Positions 39,901-54,900 are shown, numbered from the stretch's first letter. The stretch: 64,000 nucleotides of DNA from Apostichopus japonicus (GCF_037975245.1 NC_092574.1:16719213-16783212), one strand, 5' to 3'. Program-made: numbers and translations. Notes: a model not told the origin generated them from the letters alone.

Positions 39901-42900
39901 CATATTTTGTGCAGGCCATACAGCCTCTTCCCAATAACAATAAAATGGAGACGGGGGTGGGGGGCTCTTTCCCTTCTCCCTGTCCTATGTACAAAAGAAA
40001 TTAATAATAATTTGCCGCAACCACTCCTCAAGATAACATAATATTCCAAGGTTTTTCTTTTTCGTAAATTTACAAAGGTACATAAAAATCCTGATTTCTG
40101 TGATTGTTTGATAGAGTAACACATCCATCCTCTGGTTCCATCCTCCACCCCACCCCCCAACCTCTCCCTAAAAATGTTATCTCCAGGATCTTTGAATTTT
40201 TAGATGTAATCCCTAACACAAGTGTTACCATGGTGTTTGATACAAATATATTACTCAATGGATGTAGCCCAAAGGAACTCTCTTAATGGAACATGTTTAA
40301 ATGCGTTGAAAGCTATTGCATTGTGGGATGGTACCTAAAATGGTGCCTGAGGGTGGAGTGGGACAGGGATGGACCAAAGGACACCAGAAGGAGGGATTTG
40401 ACCTATCATCAATGGTGATCTTATAATTTGTAGTAGTTTGTGTAGTTTATCAGGGATAAATTAGGTTAAAGGGTATGACAATATTGTAGCCGACAGGGAC
40501 TAGTGACAAAAGTGTAAATACAACAGACATGTATGGGTTAAGGATGTGAAGATAAAAAAATATCATTAATTGAAATTCAAAAAATTGATAGCACATCTAG
40601 TTTAATACTGAGATAAATATAACAGATACAAATAGCATGACGTTTTTAACTATTTATTAACTTTATATATACATAATATTAATTATATACATTTTATCAG
40701 TTTTTACTATTGATTTATTTTGAGGGATAATTTCAGCAGTTATGGTAGCATTGATTGTCAATTCTATAGGGTATAATGAGACAAATGAGTCACTTGTCAA
40801 GTTTCATAAGGACGAATTAAACGATTCAGCGTCCATAAATTGTGGCTAGATTCAACAACTTTATAGCGTCGAGTAACTATGGTACAAAGTTGTACCAGTT
40901 ATAGTAGGATCTGCCTTGGAAAAGTCATCTTGTGATGTGCTATGATTGAAAACCTCTGTTTAATTAAGTGGGAGAGTCAGATTTGGTTTGGGAAACCATT
41001 TCTGAAGACAAAACTCTCCTCTAAGTTATACACAGATATAACATTGTTCATCGTCTGACGAGACGAAAGCAGAGAAACTCGCAGCAAAAGTGTACAAGTT
41101 CAGCACCAGTACAGATCTGGAATAACATGTGGAATTGTCATCATGTTCATGTTTCATCTCGTAAAAAAGCTTCGTTTTTGCCGCTTCTTATCCAGGTGGA
41201 TGTCTCTGACAATGGCGATCCTGCTCACACGTCGACCGCTAACGTCATCATCGAAATACTGGACGTAAATGACAACGCTCCCGTCTTCCACCAGATGAAC
41301 TATGGGAAGGTGCCGGTGCGTCCGGTAGAACTAGTCGGAGACGAGCAACACACCATCCTCCGGGTGTTTGCCTACGACGATGACGAGGGAGAGAATGCCA
41401 CCGTCAGCTATGTGATCCCTACGGGACAGGACAGGCAGACCAGGTTCGGAGTGGATGCCCAGACTGGAGAAGTGAAATGCAGCAGGTCACTGGTGGAGGG
41501 GGAGTCCTTCACTCTAATGGTAAGATGTTAAACGGAGAAGGAATTAATTTGCTTCTAATAATCCCGTCTCTTTTACCTGTCTTCCTTGTACTATTGCAAT
41601 CAGGGGTGGTTACATCCACTGAGACAGGGATCGATTTGGGAAAGTATGGGATAAATGGAGAGTGCAAAAAGGGGGGGGGGGATAATTTTTACTAATTTAA
41701 TTTGGCTAGACTTCACAGCCTAATGTCATTTCACTTCTAGTTTATCTAATGCTCTACAAAATTTTGTACTTTCCTTTGTTTAATGATTTTAGAGATCTTC
41801 TGATTCATGGTTTTGTCTCAAAAGAGCCAAATACCCCAACATTTCTGACCACTCTTACTTTGACCTACCTTCTTTACGGATAAAGAAATGGAAGCACCCT
41901 TCTGTCGGTAGTTTTATCAGACTGTCCCGTTAAATTTAAATAGTGTCCTGTATAAATGTCGTTTTGATAGATTTAAAGCCAGGGAGCATTGCTACAAACG
42001 GTGGTAGAAATTGTAAGTATTTTGTTTGTTACCTTCATTTTAATTCTGGAATAGTTTATATGCCAAATTCACCAAAAGTAGCATAAAACTGACCTACAAT
42101 TTATGTTTATTTTCTGCCGGACAGGTGTTAGGGTTGGTTTAGTATGTGTTTATTACCTTTCAGATCAATTCTTATCGGTGGGATGCCAAACTTTTGTGGC
42201 TGTAGAGCAAGAAAAAACCAGAACTTTATTTGCAAATGATTTCCCTTCCTGTGTACAAGTATCGAATGATCGGAAAAACAACCCTAATGACTTTGTTTGT
42301 GCAGATTTGTTCCCCCCCCCCCACCTGCTCGCCTTTCACAGCAAACACTACGTTTAACCTAAAACATAAACAAGTGAAAATGATTACCTCAAAGTTATTG
42401 TTACGATCGGAGGGATAGGCCTGTATTTTTCGTTTGACCCACCCTACTTACAGCACGATGAAGATGGGGGAACCTCTCACTGTTTCATATGTACTGCATC
42501 AGCTACTACTGCCCAGCCACTTTTACATATCAAGATGTGAAGCGATCACTTTTGGTTACATCAAACTCACAAATTTGTTTTATCTTGTGAGAGAATACTG
42601 CACGAGTTACTACCACTTCTTTGTGTTGATTCCAACAGTGTTTATTACACTTGATGCTATGCACTGTATCTCATAAGGGATTCTGTTATACCTTTCACCA
42701 TTTGGACTGTTCTTTAGTATTGTGTCGTAATCTACCAACGCTGTCAAGAATGAAAGCAAAAACAGCAAATGCAAATATAGACCATTCTTTTGCCTAGATT
42801 TAAGCAATCTTGTCTCAAGATTAACATGTACTTTTTGGCCTTGTAAATCATGGTCTTAGCATCATTCAATGTGACATTCGTTTGACAATGTTGACCTAGT

Positions 42901-45900
42901 TCTAATGGCCATCCATAGTGTCAGAAACTGACTAAAACAGCTTGGTTTCTTCCAATCATCAATATAAATTCCCCAGCCTGAAGAAATCTGTGAGGATATC
43001 CATAGACAGCTGTTTACAGTACAACTTGCTGATTGTCATGACAACAAGTGGTACCTATGCTTCCCCCTCCAACCCCCCCCCCCTCTCCCACATGCATGTC
43101 CTTTAACTCTTACAATGCAGAAAGAATTTACTATTCATAGTTATTCTCAAATGTGATTTTGCAATCCTCACAGCTAGTTTCCTTTTGTCAATTTCTCTGG
43201 TAACAATCCTTCCATATTTTTTTCCGCTCTCCTCTCGTCTCCCAGATTGATGCATTTGACAACGGCCCCATCCAAGAAAAATCCAGACTAACCCTCCTGT
43301 TGACTGTGATCGACCCGATCGAGCCATCCAGCCTGGCACCAGTATTTGATGAGTTCTTCTCCGATCCGCTATACGAGAACGTCGCCCCGGGGACGTTTGT
43401 CACCACAGTCTTTGCGTCTGATTATGACAGTAACTCGAACGATGTCATCTACACCATCACAGGTAAGAGCCAAGACCTCAATGTAGCCATTTTCTCATTT
43501 TTCCTCCTTTTGATGGGCAAAAATTTAACAGACAAACATGCATAAGCAGAAAGCTGGGTTTGATGGCCAATTTGCAATGACATGGCTATTTTCTGCATTT
43601 TTTTTCCTCCAAAAATCTAATATAGCAAAACATCAGTGGGTGGGGGTGTCCTTCAATTTACTTCAGAACTTTAATGTGATGTTTTGAATTGCCAGTGGCC
43701 AACAAACATTAACAGTTGCAATGTACGGTTCTACTGATTCTAGTTGTTTTTTTTTACTGTTGATTTTTAAAAAAAATTGTTGCAATGGGATGAAGAATAT
43801 GTGACTATTTTATGCTGTGTTTGCTGTGTATGTCTGTTTAGCTTAAACGGATTCTTGAAGCTGAGTCGTACCCTGATTCCTGCTTTAAAGTTCCTGGTCA
43901 ATCTGGAAGTACAGCACAAGCATGGGAAACAAGGATTTTTTTAATTACACTCAATACTCTCAAAAAATGGGGTAGCTTTACCCTCATAGTTGCCCCTTTA
44001 ATCTACAAATTATGGGGAGAAAAATGCATTGTGCAGATTTGAGAAAGTTTGGGGAGGCAATTTCAACTTAAATAGTGCTGCATGTTTCCAGGAAAAAACA
44101 TATTTATATGATATACATAAACAAATATTACAATGATTTGCAACACTTTTGGGAAGACATTTTATAGCAAATGTTGTTATAGTGACATAAGTATGACATA
44201 GGAAGTATTTACAGTGCGTATTGGTATGAAACATAAGTAATGCCTCTTTCGTAGAAATCCTTTAGGTGTTGATAACTTTGTAAAGGAAAAAAATGACCTC
44301 CAGAAGATAAGTATGAGTATCAGACACCTGATAGGATTAGCATTGACATATATACTCTGCAGAGTTGATCAAAATAGTCTGGCAGTAACTGAATTTGATG
44401 CTTATCGTTCACATCCCAACCTATCCCCCCCCCCCCACACTGGTAACATTTTTAAATTTTGAACAGTCTGATCTTTTGATATGAATCTTCTTATTGACAT
44501 ACTCTGTTTAAGTTAATTATACAGAGAAGATTAAAGACCTTTAGAGTGACTGGACTTAACCTTCTAAGGGATAGATATCTTCTCCAAAGTTATCTGATCA
44601 CTATCTAGCTAATCACATTCCTCTCTTTATTAGATTACTTCCCTCAAGAAATACTTCCTCAGAAAAATATATAAGCCGTGCATTTCTGAGCATCCAAAAG
44701 CACCCCAGTTTTTATCATAAAATGGAAAGATCAGATTTGAATTTTTAGCCCTAGGTGGGTAATACGAGTCGGGGGAACAGTTGCCAGTAAGCGCTCTGTA
44801 ATGACTTTATTGGGTTAGAGGATGAAGGAGTAAAATTAGAATGGAATCAAGTCCTTTATCTATATCTTTTCCGGAGAGAAGCTCTTTTGTATAATCTGTG
44901 GGTCTCAGTCTCTGCATATGTAGTCATGGTGTATTGGGCAGCTATTCACTGAAGTGTGGCTTATTAGGTATATCAGTACAGAAGACAGTTGAATGCTGAT
45001 AGGCTTTGGTACAGATAGGGAGGGGTAAGCACAAAAAGAAGGGTGGGGCCACCATGGGTGGAAGAGAAAGGATGCAAATTTGTCCAAGTGCCCCCATTTT
45101 GTGTTTTACACTTCTTTTTACAACTTTGTATAAAAAAAAATAACGTTATAATTTTTCTTTTTATTCAATGTATAAATGTTTAAATCTCCTATTTTGTAAT
45201 GTAATTCTGTCTGATTTGTGCTTTTTTCTTTTAGTGTACAGTGAACTACAAAATATTTGTCGTATTCCAAACAGATTTCTAGCTGATATTAAATCAAGTT
45301 TAATATACTTCTCTCCCTCCATTATTTTTGTGTTCAGGTGGCAATCATGATGCTGCTTTCACCAACCAACAGTCAGCCATATTTGTGGCCAAACCGTTAG
45401 ACGCTGAGACCCGGACGTCTTACGACCTTGAAATCACAGCGTCAGATGGATTCAATACCGCTACTTCCATCGTAAGTGTATCCCGCCGAGAGCGGTTCCT
45501 CAAGGAATGTGGTCGGATTATATAGGATTAATTTATAGAATTAATTAATTAATTACAGAATTAATTAATTGAATGAATGCACATTATTTTCATTGTGCAC
45601 ATTATTTTCATTGTGTAACATTTGGAAGTTACATTTGAATACTAAATCAAACCTAGTCCATGTGGTTTATTCTCAGAAGCTGTTATTGTAAAATAACCTA
45701 AGAGGACATGGCCGGAGGGGGAGAGGGGAGCAGGGAGGGTCTTCTGGTTACACAGTGAATTGGGTCCCTTCCTTCATCTTGGTTATGCCACTGCTTTGCA
45801 ATGAGAGTGCCAAAAATCTTGTTATTTTTAGGAAGACAATTGTTTACATTCAATTTGTGTTCATTGTTCTGCAGTTTGCTCTTCTAAATCAGGGTTATTT

Positions 45901-48900
45901 ATTTGGACTGTTGTTGGACAATTTTCAGATTATTTTTTCAAATTTTTCTTGAGTCCTTCTTCACATAGCATAAAACATAAAGGGGAAATAATGAAGCCAT
46001 GTTTAATTCATTACACCACAATCAAAGTGTCATTTTATGGAAGCAGGTGCATAATTTTTCATATTTTACACGCCTCAAGGCTACCTTCTTTGAATAACAA
46101 CACAGCATCAATTGGTTATCTTCCTCAGCAATGGGTTTGCATTAGTAGAATGTTGGTTTCATTTTATGTGTATTCATAATTGATATAGGGAATGATTATA
46201 ATGACTTGTACAATGTTTGCATTCATTGAAAATATCTGGGACATACTGGTCAAAGGTCAAGTTGCATTATAGCATGATAATCATTTACATTTTTTACTCA
46301 AGTTCAAATGATCTTCAATAATACATTCGGTTGATGTTTTCGTTTCCTACCCCCTTAACAAGATGGAAGAAAATAGAGGAACGCATTCAAAACAATAAAA
46401 GTGTTTTTTTACAGTTTTTTTTTTGGCATTTTGTTCAAATCTTAATCTTCAGTTGCATCTAGACGTCCTGGATGCCAACGAGTTTGCTCCTGTCTTTGGC
46501 CACGATCAGTACGAAGTCTCGGTGCCAGAGAACATCGCGTCTGGCAAGAAAATCCTCCAGTTAGACGTGACAGACAGGGACGTGACCAGCCGACTCTTCT
46601 ACTCCATCAGTTCCACCGCGCACCCCGACAGTAAATCAAGGTTCAAGATCAACTCCGACACGGGTGAAATTTACGTCCGTAACCCGCTGGACCACGAGGG
46701 CATCAGACAACACATCTTGACGGTCAAGGTCAGAGACGTGGGCCACATTAGTTTCCACAGCTTCACAACAGTGGTGGTGACCGTCCTGGATTTCAACGAT
46801 CACATGCCGTACTTTGGAGCTGACCATTACGAGGGCCAGGTGTTCGAGACCGCAGAGACGGGGACAGTCGTGGTACACGTTCAAGGCTACGACAACGACA
46901 AGGACGTGAATGCAGAGTTGGAATATTCCATCCTTTCAGGTAAGAGAATCGAAACGCCACGCATGATTATGACACCAGGGGTCATACTTCGGGGTGTAAA
47001 GTTTTTAAGCGTAAACAGTTCAAGTTTAAGAGCTGTTTATAAGTGAAACCCCTATCGATTGGCCTCGATCTGTGAATTTTCCTCTGAGAAGGTAATTGAT
47101 TTAAGTACATTTAAGTAATTTAAGTTCCCTGATACCTTTCGAAGACATGATGATGTAGTTAACCCGATTTTTATCTGCCTTTAATCGCCACGACCAGAGG
47201 ATTTGATTAGTCTATTGGGGGGGTGTGGAGAAATAATATAAAGAAAAGTTAGGCCAAAGGAGAGAATCTGAGTAGCTATTAAATCGATGATCGATTCTCG
47301 GCCATGAGGTGAGATGAGATACTCTTTCTTTTGGTGGTTGACGCTGGCCGTCTGAAGTGATAACTAGAGTTTATTATCCAATGGAGGAGGAGGTACATTG
47401 CAGGGTTCTGAGAGAGAATTCCTCCTCCCCTCCCAATATGCAATATGGCAATATGCATAACAATCTTTTTGGTCACAGAAGATGAAGATTTTTAATTTAT
47501 ATTTATGGCAAGGAGTCATTATCCATGATATTCAATCCAACTTTCTTTTGACAGTGTCATCTCCAGGCAGATTATCAGGTTTGGGACAGACAGTTTGTTC
47601 TTCATTTGTGTGGCCTTGTGTTTTTTTGCTTCTATTAGATACATCATTTGCTTCTCACTAAAACAAACTCATTACGTGAACTCACCTTGGTGTTTTGTTC
47701 CCCCTTCTCCGAAAACATTAAGAAGCGTCCTCGGACAAGATTAGAGGAACTATTTTAGGCTTACCTCGTTATCTCACTGCTCAGAGAGTTGAAAGATAAT
47801 ATGACATTTTCTGGGTGTATTAGGTTGCTGCTGAAGGCTTACCCGGTTGATAGAAATTTCCAGGCTGAATTGAGGAAGGAAAAGTGTATATGTGTGTTGG
47901 AGTGGTGATTGTGGTGGGGGGGTGGTGGGGGTGACAGTGGGTGTGTGCGATAGTGGTCCACCACAAGTTTGAATAGATTCAAATCCATCAGTATAACATT
48001 TGCTATCAAAAATGACATAATTTAAATGTGATGGGTTCCTTACAAAAAAAGAGCGAATGCTTCTGACCTTGACCTTCATACTGGCAGGTAAACAGCTGTA
48101 CGTCTTATCTCATGTTGGCATTTGGTATTTGAATGTGAAAATTACAGAGGGTACTCATCTCAGGAAGTCCGCCACATTCATCCCACACATACAATACATG
48201 CAGGTTGTTATATTAGTTTATAACAGAGAAATATCATTGCACCTCATGGATGCTTCTTCAAAGAATTGACAAATTTGCATTGCACCAGAAAACAGAATTA
48301 TTCTGTAATAGAAACATTTGACTGCTTCTTGAAAAGGATTGACAATTTTGCAGTGCACCAGAAACAGAATTATTCTGTAGTAGAAACATTTAGAGTAAAT
48401 TATTGAATTATTGTTTACTTCAGTCCAGCATCATTATCACCATCTCTGCGAAAAACTTCAGATGAGGATACAGAGTCTGTCCTCCACGTTTGTCTTTGTT
48501 CTTTTCATTTGCTTTTGTTTTCGTTTCGAGGAAGTGTTCCCGTCTGTGACCTTTCGGTCGTAGAAATAGTATTTAAAATGAACGATTCGACCATTGCGAC
48601 TATGAACCGCTACGTACAGTAGAATCTCTGTTAGTTTCTAACAAAATTGTGGCTTCTTGTTTCTCACAATTTGTCTTTTTGTCATAAAAATTTGCTTGTT
48701 TGTTATCTTTGAATATTTATTACTAACAATCGTCAGCTAAAGTGAACCCACGAGAGAATGTTGTCAACATTGTGCTTTCTGGGATATATACTGCAATTTG
48801 AAGACATCTTGCAAAAAATAGCAAGCTTGAACAAGAAAAGAAAAGAAAACTCTTTTCAGTCGAGAAACATGATTAGAATCATTGTTTACCGTTTGTCATG

Positions 48901-51900
48901 TTTTATTTCGAATTAAAAACCTTGATTATTTTTTTTCCCGTCAGTACGCTTTTCTATGTGATTGTGAGGAATGGAAAAATTTAATGTGCATGAACAAAAC
49001 AACATTAACTCTTTTAATTATCCTGCCAAAAATAAACAATCCTTTATAGTTGTAAGTTATGGTCAAAGCTGAATCAAGAAGTGGGATAAATGTTGTTCTT
49101 TGTAACTATTATTTAACCCAAAGGGAAATTAGTAGATTCCCTTATTTTCTTGTTTTCATCTACAGAAGATGGTATTTTTTGGTCAAAGTTAACCACCTCT
49201 TCCTCTGGTTGGTCCAACAGTTGAAATCTAAGGGATTTAGAAATTCTGTTTGAAATAAATGTTTTGAAGTGTGGCTGTAGGTATTTAGCATCTGCTGTGA
49301 ATTTATGACTGTGAACATTTGTAGTAATCTTTTTTTCTTGGAAAAGTGGATGAAATATTTGTCTGTTGTAACGAGGTGTTTAGGTTTAACAATGTGTGCA
49401 ATACTCAAATAGTAATATAAATGTGAGTGGGCCTGATGGTTTGATCCTAGCAGGATCTACTCCAGAGGCTGAATTTGACAAATCACTTGTCAGAAGAGAA
49501 GTTTTAACCTGTTACAAACGTGTGGTCAGTTTTGCTCATACAAATTCAGTTCACGCTGACAGTAACAACATTGCTTCTGATGATGAGATTTCACATCACT
49601 TTTGAATTTCAAAGAAAATCATTCTTCCATCAATCATGAATTAAAATGATGCCTTTTTAACATCTGTGAGGAAATTGCCTCTTGCCAAGCTAGCCAAACT
49701 ATCTCATTAATCAAATGGGGAAAAAGTCAATGGCTATATCAATCATTTCAAAATGGTGCTTTACATTTTGTCAGTAACGAACGTTTCGTAACGTTTCTCA
49801 ATATTTTATCATTTACAGGTAATAAAGAGGATGCTTTCTACATGGATCCTGTGCTAGGAAACATCATGACCACAAGAGAGTTAAATATCGAGGATCAAGC
49901 AAAGTACTCGCTCAGGGTACAAGTCATGGATCACGGTACTCCTTCACTGAGTAACACCGCTACAGTGAACATCACGGTGGTGCTCTCAAACTCTGCTCCA
50001 CCCAGATTCGTCCAAGACGAGTTCATCACCGAATTGGAGGAGAATCTGTCTCCAGGTCAGTTTGTTCTCCATCCGGACGTCATCAGCAAATCCTCGGTTT
50101 TCTTCGATATCGCCGGCGGCAACGAGCGGGACCATTTCGAGATTGACAGCAGCTCAGGGGTGGTACTGTCTAAGTTGCCTTTGGATTTTGAGATGGTCGA
50201 GGTGTACAACCTCACCATCGAAGCAGTCAACATGGTAGGGGGCAGCGCCTTTGCCCACCTGATCATCCATGTCCTGGACGTGAATGACAACGCCCCGCTT
50301 TTCATCCAGGAGGTGTACGAGGGCACCATAACAGAGTCCTCACCCATGAACACGGTCGTGTCGGATGAGGACAATCATCATCTTGTGGTAGGTGCGATAG
50401 ATCTGGACTTTGACCAGAACGCTCGTCTGGTCTATTCCATCGTGGAGGAAGACGCAGCGCAGTACTTTGTCATCGATGAGAACACCGGCGCCATAAGGTC
50501 CCTCATGAGCCTTGACCACGAGACGCACCCTACTTTTGAATTCCATGTGACCGTCCACGATTCTGGATCCCAGATTCTCAGCGCTCGCAACCCCGCCCTT
50601 GTCAAAGTGACCGTCCAAGATATCAACGACTCCCCTCCTGTCTTTGTCGAAGAGGATTACGAGGCCTCCCTGCTGCTGCCGACTTTCGAGGATGTTTTGG
50701 TCAGTCAGATGGTCGCCACCGATCCCGACTCGGTCAGTCTCTCAAACCTCTACTACTCCATCCGGGCAGGCAATGCCGGGAGTCACTTCAAGATCAAGCC
50801 GACTACCGGAGAGATCCTCGTTGCGGAGCCACAGAGGATAGAAGGACGGTATCATCTACAAGTGGAAGTGTCCGATGGACTTCACACCAGCCAGACGCAA
50901 GTTCGCATCATCACCAAGCAGACGGCCTCGTCGGACCTCCAGTTCCGCTCCAATCAGACGGACGCCACCGTGGTCGAGAACAGCACAGGAATCACCTACA
51001 TTGCACAGGTTGCGGTGGTCGGCACCGGATTGAATGAACCGGTGGCGTACACCATTCTCAATCCAACAGACTGCTTTAGTATCAATGCACGGTCGGGCTC
51101 TCTCAGAACGACCGGGATCCCCCTGGATCGAGAGACGAAGGATCAGTACATGCTGGTGGTGGAAGCTCGAGACGACCGCCGGCCGCCGAGAATAGCCCGC
51201 ACCGTGGTCTTTGTGGAGGTCACCGACATCAATGACAACAGTCCTGTCTTTGTGCACCACGAATACAACGCAATCGTTCAAGTCGATGCTCGAGTTGGAG
51301 AAATTGTTAGAACTGTAAGCGCTATCCTTTATATCTATTTCCTTCACTTATCAAGTAAATTTCTTTGTATTATTTTACTGAAATTGTGTATTTTTTTTTA
51401 CTTCCCCTCACTTGTAAATATCTATGGCTCATTGTGAAGCTCACAATCCCTGTCCCACCCCTTATACCTGCCCAACCTCTCCCATCTCCCAACCTCACAC
51501 ATAGGAGGAAGAAAACGTTCTGTCCAGCATTTTCAGAAACTTTGCCAACTGGAGACAATACAGTCACTCATATCTCTGCCCATACCTGTTAGTTGTAACA
51601 TCCCTGCTAGCCGTAAGTTTACAATTTATGTAATTTTCAATACTTGTATTGTATTTCATACACAGTTCCTCTTTCTCTATAAGTTTTGAATACTCACCGA
51701 TGTCTGTTCACATGGGATATCATTTAATTTATTTCTCTTTTGAAGGTTCTTGCTCTGGATGCAGATGATGGTAGCAACGGTGAGGTGGAGTATACCCTCA
51801 TGGGTGGAGCAGAGGGGTACTTTGATATAGACCCTGTCTCTGGAGATATAACAGTTCAAAATGTGATGGGACTTGACGTAGAAAATCGCAACTTCACACT

Positions 51901-54900
51901 CTTGGTCCAAGCCAGCGATAAAGGTGAGTCACTAGGTCTTTATCCAAAGACACAAAAGCTTTTCTGTCGGGGAAGAGAGGTGCTCATCTTGTCAAAAGGT
52001 AACTCGGTAGGGCTGCAGTTTCTGCCTTATGGCAAACAAGCTGTCTTTGCCAAAAGTTACACAATTACATATCTGTGTGTCTACATATGTATATATATAT
52101 GCATATGTACATATATATGTATGTGTGGGTATGATGAGTATAAATAATTCCAAACATTTCTGACAATTAGGGTTTCATTTTGCCTCTTCAGGGAAAGAAA
52201 GAAGAAGTTCAATCGTGGAGGTCCCGATCATCGTCCGGAATAAAGCTATGCCTGTCTTCAGGGAGCAGTACTACAGTGCCTCCATCCCAGAGGATATTCA
52301 GCTCTTTTCGTCCGTGGTCCAGATCGAAGCCATCAGTCCCAGCGGCCGTAAACTCATCTACAGTGTCAGCAACGGCAATCCGTACAAACATTTTGACATC
52401 ACTCCTCTTACTGGTGAGATTGATAACATTTTCCACTAAATTTTGTATTTTAAAAAGTTTAAAAATAAAAAATTCTGACAAGATATTGCAGTGTTACTGT
52501 ACTGTTCATTTTTGTTGACTTACCAAAATCGAGGGAGTTGGCTGTTTTCTCACCGAAATGATTTTCAAAGTGAAATATCAATCATGCAGAAAAATCACCA
52601 TATCATTGATACGTGGGTCAGCTTTGTTGAAAGAGAAAACAAATACAATTGTCACTAATTGGGGTGGATTTAATTTTTTCAAATTATTGGATTTGTTTAA
52701 CTAATTTTCATGTTTTTAAAAATATTTGGTGGAATTTTCTTTAAACGTTCAATACAAACTATTGAAGAAACCTTTCAGCCTGTCCATAGCTCTGTCATAA
52801 AGTGCATTCACTGTTTATTGTGTCTTCAAATGCCATTTGTTGACTGCTTTGAATTACCTTTAAACATTAAACTTTGACTCGTTATGGTTATTTTCGGAGA
52901 TTTACATAGCCGGTAGAAAACACCTTCATTTTTGTTGACTCTTCATGATTTTACAGGTGTGATCACGGTCACAGGGTCGCTGGACTATGAGACACAGAAC
53001 AGATACACCCTGACAGTCCAGGCCAGCGATACCCTCACGGGCGTGTCCTCGTCCGTCATGGTGGACATCGCCGTCGACGATGTCAACGACATGGCACCTC
53101 GCTTCCCCATGCAGGTCTACCACAAGGTTCTCTCGGAGGGGTTCCCCGTCAGCTCCACCGTCCTCCAACTCTCCGCCACGGATCAGGATTCGGACGCCTT
53201 CAACAAGATCCGTTACAGCTTGGAGACTGATTCCGACGAAGTCTCCTCATTGTTCAGAGTGGATGCCAGCAGCGGGATCCTCTTTACCCTCAAACAGTTA
53301 GATCACGAGACCGCAGACTCCTTCAACTTCACCGTGGTAGCATCGGATAATGGCGTGCCGCCCCTGAAGGGAGTCACCCTGGTCAGCCTGAGAGTGACGG
53401 ACATGAACGACAACCCGCCGTCCTTCCTGCCAACGGTCTATCAATGTACCGTTAGTGAGGGCGCCAGGAGAGGTAGCTTCGTGGGCAAGGTATCGGCAGT
53501 GGACCCCGACAAGGTCGATGAGGGCATCTTGGTGTATTCTATTGTTTCTGGCAATGATGACATGGCGTTCTCTATAAACAGTGGTTCAGGTGAGTTATAT
53601 CCAGTAAAAAGAATCCAAGTAACCCAAAGTCATTGATATGTCTCTTCGTTCTGAATATCTTGGATAAGAAAAACAAGTTTATTGTATGAACAGTCTTTTC
53701 TTTAGATTGCAAGGTTTTTGCATGGAATACATACCTTACACAAAAATAAAAAAGTGCATTGAGTCCATGAAAAACCCAAAAACATGAATATTCCTTTACT
53801 TTAATCTGGAAATCACTGATCTCTAACATTGATGATATTTTCGTTGTGATGTGAAAACTTATTTTACCACGTTCCGACATTCATTGGTGTGATTGTTTTG
53901 CCCTTCTGGTATAGGAGTGATATCTCTTTCATCAACTCGCGAACCGGAACTCAGCAGCTTCTATGACCTCACCGTGGCAGCCACAGACCAAGTCTTTACC
54001 AGCTCAACCATGGTGACTGTGAGAGTGACCCCGATCAACAAGCACGCACCTTCGTTCATGTTTCCAAACTACAACATCTTCTTTGCCGAGAACGAAACAA
54101 ACGGATCGAGCGTTTATCAAGTGGAGGCTGTCGACGAGGACGAGGGCATCTTTGGAGAGATCGACTATTCGATTCGCAGCGATCTCGCTCGTAGCTTGTT
54201 TGAGATTGTCAGCGATACAGGTATGGTGTTTGTCAAGAGTACTGGTATATGTTTTACTTGTATAGATAGGTCAACTGTTTCATTAAGGATTCAGCTCAGC
54301 TCTATTAAGGTTTAATACAAACAAAAAGCTGAAAATAACGGTACAAATTTTCCTGACAAAAAGAGTTTAGTGCAGTGTTGAGTATGAACCCTTTGAAGTA
54401 TTTCATCTCCCTCAGAAGAGATGAGTAATGAACCCTTTCCTTACCATTTAAGTGACTTTTATCTGGTTGGTCTTTCTTCTTGGGACATTCTCATTTCCGT
54501 TCCTCTTCATTTCTGACCTTCAGGTGAAATTAAAAGTAGGTTGGTGATAGACCAAGATGTTCTTGGGAGTAGGGCGTTCACGATACCCATCCTGGCCACA
54601 GACGGAGGAGGAAGGACCGGTTACACCAACGTCAACCTCAACCTCAGGGACAGGAACAGCTACAAACCTCAGTTTGAGCTCTCTAAATACCAAGGATTCA
54701 TCCAGACCGGGGCCCTGGCTGGAACCACTATATTGACGGTTAGTAACATGGGTATTAAATAGTACATGGTTGCAAAATGGACAGGGCCGAAGCACGGCTG
54801 AAGGGCTGGCAAGTGCATGATGTGTTACGAGGGAGCTCTACATATGGTTGCACTCTTTGTTTTTGCACTTGTTGGTACATAAATGTGCAGTGGGGAGGAA

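Larger units (their letters stand above)
28025..41195 (+). other. Intron 2 (13 kb), phase 0
   Basis: Holds a hAT-type element (28103-28544), a possible 60-nt cassette exon (29327-29386), an AG microsatellite (29543-29564), an A18 run (33205-33222), a 34-bp tandem pair (32500-32567), a 15-bp tandem pair (32811-32840), a CpG-rich patch (35355-35396), and C or G runs such as the one at 39180-39190. A motif cluster at 29843-30100 could be regulatory. Otherwise AT-rich with no recognised genes. Confidence 0.8.

Noticed and set aside
40830-40915. Short inverted word GGTACAA/TTGTACC as a possible element end or operator
   Set aside because: Only a 7-bp arm with no repeats or duplications around it; expected by chance.
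49396-49605. 70-codon open frame before exon 7 as an extra exon
   Set aside because: Exons 6 and 7 join to form a complete cadherin repeat 15, and the frame shows no cadherin motif.
50856-51347. 163-codon antisense open frame across exon 7
   Set aside because: It is the mirror of GC-richer cadherin coding sequence. Similar antisense frames lie opposite exons 14 (56650-57069) and 20 (60853-61356) and show no domain of their own.
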